NCBI GenBank assembly: GCA_036877525.1
Contig: JAZGTH010000032.1
Span: 2,756,001-2,820,000, forward strand
Direction of reading: 5' to 3'
Length of the DNA: 64,000 bases
Origin: Chromobotia macracanthus
Taxonomy: Eukaryota; Chordata; Actinopteri; Cypriniformes; Botiidae
The first letter of the stretch is position 1; each line of letters begins with the position of its first letter. Made by a program: the position numbers and the translations under genes. Below, in pieces: positions 1 to 12,600 of the stretch. The notes under the pieces were generated by a model. It saw only the letters and a list, made by a program, of their open reading frames with translations, was not told the DNA's origin and did no database searches.

Positions 1-1635
1 TTCCTGTTTACTTTATACTCCACATGCAGTCAAATCAAAAATTTTGTGTTCACCAAATGAAAAGAAAATGTGCATACATGTGAGATTGAGGTTTAAGAAT
101 TATTATCTTGTTGATGAGTTTATTGGGAGATATTGTGTAATCTTATAATAACATGAAGTGCCCATATTATCTCTCAGATTTGAGTATTAGAGTACAACAT
201 AAGTGTGTTTCATACAAAACACCAATGATTTCAAACCATCAGGAAGATGAGTGGATTTGGTCATGGAAAAACTGGATTCAAGCCATCTTATGACATTGCA
301 GCCAAACGCAGTAATTACCAAACAAGTTATTTGTTCTTTTTTACAATATTTTCACAACTGCTGCTGTATTTGAGGACCTGAGCTATGTGAGGAAATGAAC
401 CCATTTACCTTCAGTCACTAACCAAATATTGGCTATGGAGTCCAAGACGACACTCACTGGGCATGCTCAGGAAATGATGTAACACTAGAGTATAATAGCA
501 CACAGGCCTGAGGAAAAACTAATACCTTACTGGAGAGCATGAGCAGATTTTAACCAGATGTTTATGGATGGCATCAGAATAAAAGGAACATTTGATTGGA
601 ATGAATGAAGAAATAACTGTTATTTAGTATTGGAAAGGCCATGCTATTGTCAGTAGCACACACATTATGTGTCTAAGGCATTTTTACACATGTAATAAAA
701 GAATATATGTAATAGAGGAGCATGCTCTTGTTTATAAACTGTACAATGTTATGTTTTCTAGGAGAATGTGTAGTGACCCCAAAAAGTATTTAGACAAGTG
801 TAAAATAAGTAGTTACAGCATAAGTATTAAGACATTATTTCATGTATGTGTGGCCCAAGTGTCTGAATACTCTTTGGGGCCCCTGTATTCTAACATAATA
901 ACCGTACAATCTGATTTCTTAGCATGTGATGTTGTAGACTCAGCATAGCATCTGCAGATCTGCTTAAACAGCACATCAAACAATCCAAACTTTAGTCATG
1001 CTGCACACTTTATTTCCCAGCATTTTCCATCTACACCCTCTTTTGTGATGTGTGACCTCCAGACATATTGCTTTATTCATCAGCATTTGAAACCATTTAA
1101 CAAGTATGTAGTTTAGACTAAATAATATTAGACATTTAAATATGTAAAACTGGTTTATTTTTATACATTTAGAATTTAAACATAAATGTGTGACAACTGG
1201 GTACTAGAAATGGTCAAGGGTGTTTCAAGAAACGTTTAACTACAATAAAAAGACATTATGGATACAAAAATATGTTCTGGTCATCCAAGCACAAAAGTAA
1301 AGACAGTTTAATAAATATCACCTTGCTTTAACTATCAAACTCAGGATCATATTACCTGTACAAACCCCTTACATAAAAGTACCATGTTAGTACCATGATA
1401 CAGTGATTGTATAAGATGTAATTCCATGACACTGTTTGATTACCATATTCATATGTACAGTACTTGAACGAAGCATGGTAGTGATAAAAATACTGTCTCT
1501 ATTGCTGTACTTTTTGTAATTGTTCTGTACTAACTGTCATGATATTGCCCAAACAAACCCAAAGCAACATTACAAACTGTAATTTGTCACTATTCTACAA
1601 GGAAATCCTTTGTAGGAAACATGATGTTTTTATAT
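1..1635. other. 3' flank of cthrc1, no gene seen
   Basis: AT-rich non-coding DNA downstream of the minus-strand cthrc1 gene. The only long open frames (for example 667-948) have no recognisable domain and ordinary AT-rich composition. Part of it may be cthrc1 3' untranslated sequence if a more distal polyadenylation site is used. Confidence 0.5.
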
Positions 1636-1641
1636 TTTATT
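1636..1641 (-). terminator. candidate cthrc1 polyadenylation signal
   Basis: The plus strand reads TTTATT, so the minus strand has AATAAA about 40 bases after the cthrc1 stop codon. This is the first canonical hexamer downstream. Such a short 3' UTR is plausible but unproven, and other hexamers lie further on. Confidence 0.4.
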
Positions 1642-1682
1642 GCCCTGGTGACAACAGCAGTGGCAAATGAAAGGTGGAATGT

Positions 1683-4600
1683 TCATTTTGGAAGCTCTTC
1701 AATGAACACCCTGGATACTGAGTTCCATCCCGTAGATGCGTCACCATGAGGGTAGTCTGCACATGTGCCCACCCATATACCAATATCCACCAGACCAGCC
1801 TGGATCCCTTCACAGAGTCCTTCCACTGACGAGCACAATACAAACAAAAGCAGCCATCACTTAATATGTTTTTATAAGGACTGATTCTTATAAAACTAAA
1901 ATTATTTTGCTTATACAAAAAAATTATTTTGTATCTTAAGGAAAGATGAAGCTCTGTGTCGTGACATGTAGAATGAATGCTGGGATGTTAGAAACCACAA
2001 TGGGTTCTAAGACTCTTTTGGTCTCTAAGTAATTGCAGCATAGATGTTATGAAAATTGCAAAACTGCATATAACCGTGCAAAACATTTCTCAAAAGTCTT
2101 ATGTAGACTATACAATTATGAATTTAAGAAAGCAATATGAAGATATTTTTAAACAGACAGAATGGGCATGACATTTTGGTGATCTAGCTAAAAGTCTGGA
2201 AGGTTCAATTTAATTCAATATGAATACATTTTATTACATTATAAAATATATATTATAAATTATATTTATCTATATTACATTTCTTTTTAAGCCATAAATA
2301 GATGAACAATACATAATTGCAGACTGTGTAATTCACACAGTCATAAAGCAAGTTTTATATTACAGTTTTATTAACAGGGTAACATTACCATTTTTAATTA
2401 ACATGTTAAATGAACATGTAAATAAACAGGCTCATGTTATCTGAACTATTTTCACTGACTGCTTAACATTGTATTTGAGTTTGTATAGATGAGTATTGTT
2501 TATCGGTGATACATAACCTGTGGATGTCCTGTGGATGTTTATGGTGGAGTTGAGCTCAGGGCTGCCCTGGTCCAGGTAAATGATGGACTCTATGGGTAAC
2601 GGTCCAGTGCATTCTGCTCCATTGAAGGTGAAGTACCAGCGCTGACAGCATGCCGTCTTACACTTGAGTCTGAGAGAGCCGCTGAACAGCACACGCAGAG
2701 CACTGTCTGAACGCTGCTTAGTGAATGTGCAGTCCTGAATCAGGATCAATTAATGAATGAATGAATAAACATTTTCAACAGGAAGAATACTAGTTGTTCT
2801 ATGATTTATGAATTGTTCTATGAATTACATGTTTTATTAATCATGTTGTGTTAACATTTAAAAGGTTATTGCACCCAAAAAAGAAAATTCTGTGCAAATT
2901 ATTATTATTATTTACCTACATTGCTCCAAACTAGTTGCTTGTTGTTTTTCCATAGAAACAGCATTTTACAGTGACCACATTTGTCTTAATTTAAGGAACA
3001 GACCAACATTAAGTCATGATTCACTGTGCCGTGAATCATAAATACAGCACTTTATCTGTGCCATAGCTCTCAAATCAGATACAGCGCAGAATGACTGGCA
3101 TTGACATCTAACAACAACACTATTGACAATACAGTGTATGATGTGAAAAAGACATGTTTGAAGATTCCTCAGAATGTCTCTTTTTAGGATCAAGAAAACA
3201 AACAACAGCATGCTGGTTTAAAACAACATAAGGATAAGTAAATAATGACAGTGTTTTCACTTTTGTGTGAAATTGTCCTTAAAGTGCATAATACAGTACT
3301 TACAGCTATTTTGCCTAGATCAATACCATAATTTAGAGAGTTCCAAGCACACTGTTTGAAGTTGGGTTTCCAGGGATCCTCAAACCTCTCAGTCACACAC
3401 TCTCCTTTCTCTCCTTTAAGTCCATCTCTCCCAGGGATTCCTGGTGTGCCTGGAATGCCATTTACCCCCGGATTACCATCCCTGCCCTGCACTCCAGGTG
3501 GGCCCTGCATGCATGTGTGGTACTGATGACATAAAGATAAGAAAATAAAATGATTTGATGAAGATGAATAGGCTGAGGACCATGACATTGTTTTTGTAAA
3601 ACTGACACATTTATGCATAAATACCCTGACCACAGTCACAACCAGAACAACTTTATTCTTGTACTGATACAAGAGGTTAAGAGATATCTATTAACAGGAA
3701 CTGTGGCAGAAGGAATCTGGGTAAGAATGTACATTTTAATACAAAATGTTGCTGTCTTTGAAAAAAACAATTATATATAATATTACAGATATTACAATAA
3801 AATAAAATGGAATCATCTTTTAAAAACAATAAAGAAACATATTAAGCAGTAAAATATGTAAACTAGTATTTGTCAGTATTCTTGGGTTTGCATCTAGTGA
3901 GTAAGATATGCTGGGGTTTCCCCCACCTTCATAGGTTTTCTGAAATGATACCCATATGTGTGGATTTCTGTGGGACATAAAAACCCAGATGAGGTTGGGT
4001 GCTGTGGTTTACTTGCATCCGCTGAGAAACATGTAAAATTGCCTTTGTTTGCGTATTACTTATTTGTGATTGAATAATAACCATCCCAAAACAACTGAAA
4101 ATTCACCAACAAACCAGAACTGACAAAGAAGTGGAGTGACCATCTTACTCCCACTTTGCCAATGTCAATATGAACAAACGTTTTCCCTTGTCTCTGCCCC
4201 AGGGAACAGCTGAATTAATCAAATGAAATGAAATTTGGGCAGTCATGTTTACTTACTGCATAGAACTTAACACCCTTAAAGTGTTATCACAGTTTCATTT
4301 AAATACAGTAGTTGCAACAAACGCATTCTGCATATAGCACTTTCTCCTGGTCTCTTGAGGGCAAAACGTTGAGAAATCCAAATCATTTTTATCGAGTTGT
4401 ATCGAATCATTTTACCGAATAAGTTCATTTGAACAGCGTTTCCAGAAGTCACTACGCGTCATCGTGTGTTGTTTTCTGTAGATACATTTAAAAAATCTTT
4501 CTTTATACTCCAATATTTAGTTATGTTATTTATGACTAGATTTCGATTAAGTTACACAGACTGCGTCAAACTCTGTGTTGTGAATAGTTTCATGACCAAC

Positions 4601-5225
4601 CTAGTCATACACCAAACTAGAGTTCTTACACACTCGTTGCAAATCGATTCGACCGAATCATTAAAAAGAAACGACTCAATAGAACGATTCCTCGCGAATC
4701 TTAGATTACCACAAAGCGTTTAGTACTAGTCTACATTATAGACGCATTGTGGTTTCATTGAATCCTAAACGTTAATCAAACATTATATCAACCAAAATGC
4801 ATGAACTTATTCTCTGTATTAATTGATTTCATTGAGTAATCGTCCTATAGGTCAGACTATTAATTAAACTTTCAAATCAAATCAATTGTTTTCTTTTTAA
4901 TAACATTTACAAAGGTTATAACAATTCAGTCACTATGCAACTGAAGCCCTGCTCTGTTATTCATATTAAGCAGAAAAGTTTTTTATACATGTCAGGTTGG
5001 ATAACGGATCACTAAAACGGTTTTTGAGCTATTACACTGCCTCAGCTGAGTGACCCTTTCCTCTCTTTTGCACACAGATCTTTAAAATTTTTTAAACCTC
5101 CTCACCTTTTCTGTAAACTCTGCATCTCGTTGTCGGCTATTCCGCTCTTTAGCTTTTTCCGTGACACCGATCGGTAAAGTTATCCAAAAGCAGATAAGGA
5201 CTTGAGCCAGTAGGGTACCCATCAT
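1683..5225 (-). CDS. cthrc1: collagen triple helix repeat-containing protein 1
   Basis: Four coding exons on the minus strand: 5225-5106, 3522-3304, 2734-2518 and 1825-1683. Introns are GT..AG and phases agree (0, 0, 1), giving 699 nt and 232 residues against 243 in human. Exon 1 starts with two adjacent ATGs (the upstream one is used here) and encodes a signal peptide of roughly 22 residues. Exon 2 carries the short collagen stretch, about 12 G-X-Y triplets beginning GPPGVQGRDGNPG, then QCAWNSLNYGIDLGKIA. Exons 3 and 4 form the cysteine-rich C-terminal domain, with LFSGSLRLKC, CCQRWYFTFNGAEC and WVGTCADYPHGDASTGWNS, and the N-glycosylation site NST. CTHRC1 is a secreted glycoprotein linked to Wnt/PCP signalling, matrix remodelling and bone and vessel biology; that role is family knowledge. 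The gene looks intact. Whether it is the a or b teleost ohnologue cannot be told. Confidence 0.93.
4380..4705. repeat. GAATC/GATTCG-rich degenerate repeat in cthrc1 intron 1
   Basis: Short motifs such as CGAATCATTTTACCGAAT, TTCATTTGAACAG and CGATTCGACCGAATC recur in both orientations with an unusual density of CpG and TCGA. Similar GATTC/TTCATTTGAAC interspersed repeats are common in fish genomes (recalled, not searched). No coding content is seen. Confidence 0.35.
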
Positions 5226-5600
5226 TTCTAAACTATAGTGGTTAAGAGCGTGTGTGCCCGCGCCAGGTCTGATCTTTTCGAGCCGAATGTTACTACAACT
5301 TAATCGCTATTTCTTATAGGACGGCAAATTCTCGTCCGCCCGGGAGCCGTGGGCCACCCAGAGAGCTTAATCTTTCAATGAAAATTTCTATACACATATG
5401 TTGTACATCTATATATACAGTTACTCGTTTAATATAATCCCTCTAAAAATAACACATACTGCTTAAATATATATACAAAAAATACGCCTGAGAAATCGGT
5501 GTGAATGATAAAATACAATTATAACAGACATTACAAACTACTGTGATTGGTTGACCTTGAGCAGCGCTGAGAAAGGTAACATAGATACCGTTTTAACGCC
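5226..5600 (-). promoter_or_regulatory. probable cthrc1 promoter and 5' UTR
   Basis: The sequence directly upstream of the cthrc1 start is richer in CpG than the surrounding DNA (CGCGCC, CGTCCGCCCGGG, GAGCCG between 5250 and 5350). It is therefore the likely promoter and first-exon leader. No TATA box was placed with confidence. Confidence 0.45.
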
Positions 5601-7551
5601 ATCCACGAATTGTTTCAGCAGCGGTCTGAATGATCATTTATAACCTGAATAATAACCCAAGAAACATTTTGTAGTATTGAATTTTGAAATAAAAAATAGA
5701 AATGTTAAATTATTATTCAGATTCAACATACGTGGCCAATTCGAGACGAGATGTGGGTCGCTAAGCCACGCCCGTTGTTTTATATTACTTCCTGCTGTAC
5801 CCACATATTGTTTCTTTGGCTCTGATGTGTTATTCTGGATAAGAGCAGTGTGCTCTTCAAACTAAATCTCCTGGGAATTTCGAAATTTGTGCAATGTTAA
5901 CCCCCATCCCCTAAATGTACTCAGCAGTGCATTTGGCAATCTTCCTGCTGTACTAGGTTGTTCACTTTAATTTAGGAATATTTGCACAGAGGAAGAATTA
6001 AATTTATTTCCCCTATCATTATTTCCCCTATCATATTTTACCACCTGTCATATATATTTCCCCTGTTTATGGAATAAATCATTTAACATGTTAAAGGCTT
6101 ATTATTGTTTAATATACTTAAGCCTCGCATTCTGTTGAGACCGTCTCAACATAATGAACTATTGTAGACTTCTAATAATAATTTCTAAACTAGCATTGGT
6201 CTTGTAGCACACCATAAAAAATGACTCTTGAAACTGTTGTGGAAGTGACTTTTCAGATACTTCTTTCAGCTTTAGTTATGAGCTTTAGTTATGAACTGAC
6301 AAATGTGTGAACATCTGTTCCTGAACAAGCAGCTCTTTCATTCTGTCGGGGCCCATATGTTTCTTTTACCTCTCTTGACCTGGTGCCACTACAGAGACAG
6401 GGACTGTAGAGGGACCCAAACCACAGCTGAGGCTGTCAACATGCCTATAAACTGCCTTCATATGAACACACACACACACACACAAATTCTTAATGTTATC
6501 TCAGGAAATAGCAAACATTTGCCTCCAAGGAAATTCCATATTAGATCTCAATTTATTTTTGTAAAAACAATTATTTTGTGAGAAATCATAATTTGTGTGA
6601 TTCTGTGACTGAAACTGAATTTTCGTTTTCTTTTTCCTGTTTATGTTTAATCTATAGCAATTCCAGTTTGTACACTTTAAAAGTATAATTTGTTTATATA
6701 CTCATACCAATACTGTGCACTATTAAACATAAGATACCTCTTTGTTTCCACATACACAGTGTAGTTCAAAACTGTAAAGGTATCTGTGAAAATATCTTGC
6801 TTCTGTAATGTTTCAATATCTGGCAGCAGAGGTCATTTTATATGATCTATTTATAAATCTGCATGGACACAGAAGAGACACCAGCAGATGGCACAAGTGC
6901 TTTGTTACAAAACGCCTGCTGTTCAAATATTGTACAGAAATGTATGCCACCTGTAAAGAGCACTTTTAACTATATCCAGTATTGTAATTGCTACTATATC
7001 AGATGCACACTCTACAAACTGTATCTACACAAAAAATGTGCTTCATGATGCCATAGAGAAATCATCTATAGAAACTTTCTGTTTCAAAAAAGGTTATTTG
7101 TAGTGAAAAAATGAGGGAGGATGTTAATTTATCTCTAAAGCATTTGTTGTGAAAGAGTTTATTTGCTTGAGCAAATAGAATTAGCAGCGACAGAAATAAA
7201 AGTCAACTAAACAGCAATGCTTTTGGTGGTATACTATTTTTTTAATTAATGAGAGCAATAGACTATGCTTGTTTCCAAAACCACTGTGGACAATAAACTC
7301 ATTCTAGTTACTCTGAATTCCTGCTATAATTGTGTTGTGTGTTAAGAGACCCATTTGGTAAAACAGTAGTTGGCTGTTGCAAATGTTATTTTTTTGTGGC
7401 CTTACTGTGTTCTACTTAGTGGACAAACGCCTGCAAAATAGCTTGCCAACGCAAACCCAAAACCATCATGCCCTGGTGTTATGGGTGGTTTTCAGGGTGT
7501 TGCTGTTGCATTGCTAATATGTTCTCAGTGGTTTTCATCATGTTTCAAGAG
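5601..7551. other. intergenic, no gene seen
   Basis: AT-rich DNA with no recognisable coding exon. It contains a short (CA)n run near 6464-6484. Open frames at 5677-5865, 6303-6581 and 6863-7048 show no domain or splice context. Confidence 0.5.
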
Positions 7552-7711
7552 CAGGGGTCTCCAATACATGTTCCTGGAGGTCCACAGACCTGCAGAGTTT
7601 GTGCCTGGATGTTTCTAGCAGTCCCAATGACTCTGATTAACTGGTTCAGGTATGTTTCGTTAGGGTTGGCGCTGAACTTTTCAGATCTGTGGACCTTGTT
7701 AGAGACCTCTG
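7552..7711. mobile_element. hAT-like non-autonomous MITE
   Basis: The left end begins CAGGGGTCTCCAA and the right end finishes TTAGAGACCTCTG, which form inverted repeats; the interior (GGTCCACAGA ... TCTGTGGACC) is also palindromic. The 8-bp flanks TTCAAGAG and GTCTAGAG match at six of eight positions, consistent with the 8-bp target duplication of hAT elements. Fish genomes carry many CAGGGGTC-ended elements of this kind. No coding capacity. Confidence 0.6.
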
Positions 7712-7834
7712 GTCTAGAGTATTCTTGGGAATTACTAGGGCATTGACCTTCAATATAAGTTTATTAGATTTTTTAAGCAAAGATCATCAGTTCAATCTCT
7801 TAGATAAATAGAAGCATACTTTCCCTCAATAAGC

Positions 7835-7932
7835 TACATGATTTAAAACATGATTTAAAACATGTCTAAAACATGATGTAAAAACATGTATAAAACATGT
7901 CTAAAACATGATGTAAAAACATGATTTAAAAC
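7835..7932. repeat. ACATGATTTAAA minisatellite
   Basis: About eight imperfect copies of a 12-14 base unit (ACATGATTTAAA, ACATGTCTAAA, ACATGATGTAAAA) lie in tandem. Confidence 0.7.
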
Positions 7933-10440
7933 GTCCATAATATTCGTTGCCAGATGAGTTATGATGAAACATAAACGATTAAAATCTCTAAACTAAAAGA
8001 CTAAAAAAGAATATAACTGCCTGGTTGAATCTGCAGTTGAATGCCCTGTATTATTCATAAGTACAGCAAGTGGAGAAAATATCTTGAGGATACAACAGTT
8101 AAATAGTCTGCTAACTTTGGATCAATCACATACACCACATACCTTGAGAGGAAACAATACAAATGCTGGGCAGGATCTGATGTTTCCGGGTGAGATGTCT
8201 AAAGTTGTTTGATTACCATTAAAAGAAACAAAGATGTTTAAATTGGTGTCAAAACTGAGTCTATCAAGGTTAGGTGACTGTGTTGGCTGTATAGTTATAT
8301 AGCAATAACAGTACAGCATAATTTTCTGCATAGGGTTCAGAACAATGTTATATCCTATGAGGTGAAAAAATGACAGTATAATTTTACTGCTCTGGGCTAC
8401 ATTTCTTAAAAGCGTTATAAGCCTAAGTGTATTGTAGCACCAATCGGTACCTAAGGTGCAGCCCTGTGTGGTACAGTGTAATGAGCTTCACTTCACTTGG
8501 CACCAATTGTGTAGTATGCCACACACAGGACACTGGAGGTCTTGTGCGTGTGGGTCACACGTCACCTCAAGTGTGTGTGTGTGTCAGATGACGTCTCCCT
8601 CCTTTACTACAGGGCACCAGCTAATTACTTTCACCTTAACAGTACAAGAACAAATCAATCCTGGTTTTTGTGAAATGGTACTTTCAAGATAAACTCATTT
8701 GGATAGAATAAAGTACAGCATTAAAACCATCTATAAAGTCTGATCTATGCATTTTTCACTTCCCAAACCCTTTAAAATACCCTTGCCTATAGAACACATG
8801 ACAGCAATATGTTATCATGCATGCATGAAATAATTCATCTTAATAACTGACATTGTGTGAACAGTTGTATAACAAATAGCTGTAATTAAGAATGCTTAAG
8901 TCTCTAAACAAGGTGGTGTTTTGATGTCCATTTTGTGTTAGAAAGAATACAGAGATTTGTCCTTTTTCATTTCAGCCTCTGCTGCTGCATACCAAATCTG
9001 GAGGCCTTAAGGAATTGATGGCCACACTGGCCTAAATTGAGGTCTTCTTTTCTTAGCAACCTTATCTGATGGCACTGGGCATTTGTTTATCTTATCCCAC
9101 CAAAATCCAATCCCAATGTAGCAGTTCTTTCTCCATTCTGAAAGGCAAAGAGGGGGCCTGCCAAAAAGCTGGGACTCTGAAATGTGCTGTTCACTACAAC
9201 AAGGACAGCAACATTTAACCAAAATTCCTAGAGTAATTGGACACATAGTAACATTTCATAGATACATTTGAGTTTTATATATACAACATTCCATAGTCAT
9301 TCATTATTCTGACTTTCATAAATATGACTTTACATAACATCCTGGCAATAGTGTCAGTTCTATGCATGCATCTGAATTACCATATTTGTTAGTATTTGTG
9401 TATTAGTATTCATATCCTTGCTACCTGTGTAAGTCACTCTCTTGTCTACATTTTACTCATGTGCTGACATGCTGACTTTGTAAACAAATTATCTTCTGTG
9501 CAGAATATAAATTCACTGTTATGCATTGTTAAACAGTATGGGGCATCTTGGATACACAATTTAAATATAGAAGGATAGACAGACAGACAGACAGACAGAT
9601 ATCAGTTATTATATAGGAGGTAGACTTGTTCTGTTTTTTAAAAGCCAGAGCTGATTGCCTTAGAAAACAAAATTTAAGGATTTATGTTTTCTTTAAGTGC
9701 TGGAAGTAAGATCAATATCACAATAACAAAATCTTGTTTAATGAACTAGTCCAGTTCATCTGTATTATGCACTGCAGTGTTTAATATCATCACAATTTTT
9801 CCAAATAAAGTATGACAGCGTTGTTTTAACTGCATGTAACTGATGTCTTTAAAAATGAAATTTTATTTGCTGGAACATAATGTTCAGAACTACACAATAC
9901 TGTACTTTGATGTTAATTATTTTTCATGTTTTTTAGCTTTTGCTGTGCTTTGAAACATAATTGAAATTGAGTTGGCAGATGAACATGTTGGCATTGTTGT
10001 AATTATTCAAAGAGGATTGACTGACAATCAAATGCACCAACTGCTTATAACTTCATTAACTCCAATCTTTTAACACCTGATTCAGTAAAGAAATTATGCA
10101 AATTAAGAAATGTTTCCAACACTGCCAAAATTCTGGGTTAAACGCAGTTAAACAGTTCAGTTTCCCATCTTGCAGGGCGGTTTTAACTTTGCTGGTACTG
10201 TACTTATATTAGGACTTGTACAAATAGTTACAATCCTCTTTGATATCATTTCATCATTATTTGATGAATTACTGCTGCCATGATCAACAGAAAGTGTATC
10301 AACATTTTAAATAAAGTGTAAATTCATGAGGGGCCTATCCAAAGCTTCTGTCCTGTCAGTCATTTAGTTAGCAGCCACCTGCCGTCTTTATCTTCAATGA
10401 CAAATGTTCTGGTATCCTTCCTCCACCCCAGCTCCTTCTT
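7933..10440. other. intergenic, no gene seen
   Basis: AT-rich DNA without a recognisable exon. It holds a (CAGA)n microsatellite near 9577-9599 and short GT runs near 8570-8585. Confidence 0.5.
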
Positions 10441-10444
10441 TACT

Positions 10445-10505
10445 GTGATGTAAGGTGGTATAAAGAACACCACATGAACAGGAAATAGCCTCGAATGGCC
10501 AGTAG
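10445..10505 (+). repeat. short interspersed repeat, copy A (partial)
   Basis: Contains GAACACCACATGAACAGG followed by AAATA, the same block found at 16995 and 19508. This copy diverges after the AAATA. See copies B and C. Confidence 0.4.
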
Positions 10506-10619
10506 CATAATTTATATTAACTACTATTATTTTTACCAGAAAAATGGAGCTGACTTTCGAGAATAAAGCAAACTCTAGATATTCTAAGATAGTCTAAAAT
10601 ATAGACTAAAAGCTTATTT

Positions 10620-10625
10620 TAATAT

Positions 10626-10705
<80 letters not shown>
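10620..10705. repeat. (AT)n microsatellite
   Basis: A nearly pure AT dinucleotide array of about 85 bases that ends exactly at the left terminus of the Tc1-like element, whose integration target is TA. Confidence 0.9.
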
Positions 10706-10707
<2 letters not shown>

Positions 10708-12144
10708 ACCCCAAATCAGAAAAAGTTGGGACAGTATGGAAAACACAAATAAAAAAAGAAAGTAGTGATTTCTAAATTTACTTTGACTTGTATTTCATTG
10801 CAGACAATACAACAGCACATTATTTAATGTGTTCCTCATGATTTTTATTGTTTTTTTCAAAAGATTTTTTTCAAAACCTATTTTGGTTCTTGCAACACAT
10901 TTCAAAAAAAGTTGGAACAGGAGCAATTTAGGGCTAGTAATCAGGTAAACTGGTTAAATAATGATGTGATTTGAAACAGGTGATGTCAACAGGTGATTGT
11001 AATTATGATTTGGTACAAAAGCAGCATCCAAGAAAGGTCCAGTCCTTTAGGAGCAAAGATGGGCCGAGGATCGCCAGTTTGCCAACAAATACGTGAGAAA
11101 ATTATTGAAATGTTTAAAAACAATGTTCCTCAAAGAAAGATAGGAAGACATTTGCTTATTTCACCTTCAACAGTGCATAACATAATTAAAAGATTCAAGG
11201 AATGTGGAGGAATTTCAGTGCACAAAGGACACAAGGGTGCAAGCCTAAGCTGAACAACCGTGCTCTCCGATCCCTCAGGCGATCCCTCATTGCATCAAGA
11301 ATCGTCATTCATCTATAAGCAATATCACCACATGGGCTCAGGACTACTTTGGCAAACCTTTGTCAAGTACCACAATACGTAGTTACATCCACTAATGCCA
11401 GTTAAAACTGTACTGTGCCAAAAGGAAGCCCTATGTTAACAGTGTCCAGAAGCGCCGTCGACTTCTCTGGGCTCGGAGGTATCTGGGATGGACCATCACA
11501 CAGTGGAAACATGTACTGTGGTCAGATGAATCAGTATTTCAGATATTTTTTGATAGAAATGGATGCCGTGTGCTCCGAACCAAAGAAGAAAAGGATCATC
11601 CAGACTGTTACCAGCAAAGTCCAAAAGCCAGGGTCTGTCATGGTGTGAGGCAAAACCACATTCTGCACACATTACAAAGTCCTGGCTGGGGAGGAGGAGG
11701 ATACAGGTACTTGACTGGCCTGCCTGCAGTCCCGACCTGTCTCCAATGGAGAATGTGTGGCGCATTTTGAAGCGCAAAATGCGACAACGAAGACCCCGTA
11801 CTGTTGCCCACCTTAAGACTTGTTTGCAGCAAGACTGGAACAAAATTACACCTGAAACACTTCTTCACTTGGTGTCTTCAGTCCCTAAACGTCTTTTAAG
11901 TGTTGGAATGGCAACATTACAAAGTGGTAAATGCTTTACTGTTCCAACTTTTTTAGAAATATGTTGCAAGAACCAAAACAGGAATTCATTTTTTTTTAAG
12001 AAAAAACAAAAACATGAGGAACACATTAAATAATGTGTTGTATTGTCTGCAATGAAATACAAGTCAAAGTAAATTTAGAAATCACTTTTCTTTTTTTTAT
12101 TTGTGTTTTCCACACTGTCCCAATTTTTTATGATTTTGGGGTTG
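10706..12144 (+). mobile_element. Tc1/mariner-like transposon, copy 1
   Basis: The left end is CAACCCCAAATCAGAAAAAG and the right end is its near-perfect inverse, ending TTTTGGGGTTG at 12144. The inverted repeats extend about 200 bases on each side. A TA precedes the left end; the right-hand TA has been lost to a T-run. A second copy of the family is at 26940-28416. The element is about 1.44 kb, close to the usual 1.5-1.6 kb, and shorter because of an internal deletion in the transposase gene. Confidence 0.92.
11059..11915 (+). pseudogene. Tc1-like transposase, broken (copy 1)
   Basis: Starts with ATGGGCCGAGGA. The first 65 codons stay open and encode the helix-turn-helix DNA-binding region (GRGSPVCQQIREKIIEMF, then RKIGRHLLISPSTVHNI). 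Later parts are spread over several frames with stops. The first catalytic aspartate region (LWSDES, near 11518) and the last DDE block (SPDLSPMENVW, near 11733-11765) can be read. About 150 bases that copy 2 holds between them, including the second aspartate region (QRDNAKPHSA), are deleted at about 11645. Non-functional as a DDE transposase. Confidence 0.85.
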
Positions 12145-12284
12145 TTTTTTTTTTTTCTTTTTTTAAAAAGTGAGTTTAAACCTTAATTTAAAGGTTGTAC
12201 AGATGGTACACAAGTTTTAACATTATTTTACCTGATAATTCTAGCATAATATAACAAAGCTATGTTTAAACATGGCGTTTACAT

Positions 12285-12600
12285 ATTTTATCATGATGTT
12301 AACATGCTGTTAGCATGTTTTAACACGATGCTTGTATGTATTAGCAAGGTGCAAACATGATTTAGCATGATTTAATGCATTAGCGTGATCCTAGCATGTT
12401 ACATAATGCTACTATGTTTTTAACATGTTTTAACTATGATGTAGATGGTAGCATGATTTTGCATGATGCCAGCATGATTTAACAAGATGCTAGCATAACT
12501 TGGCATGATGCTAACATAATTTGGAATAAGGCTAGGATAACATGATGCTGTCATGTTTTAGGACTACCAACATGATGGTAGATGATGGTAGCATATTTTA
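12285..12600. repeat. degenerate ATGCTAGCATGATTTAGC array, locus 1
   Basis: Imperfect repeats of a 20-25 base unit built from TAGCATGATTTAGCATGATG and GCTAGC palindromes (examples near 12350-12380, 12460-12500). A second array of the same unit lies at 35925-36110. Confidence 0.6.

Noticed and set aside
12285..12600. CRISPR-like spaced repeats
   Set aside because: The units are imperfect and contiguous with no regular spacers, and the genome is a vertebrate one. It is a degenerate minisatellite.
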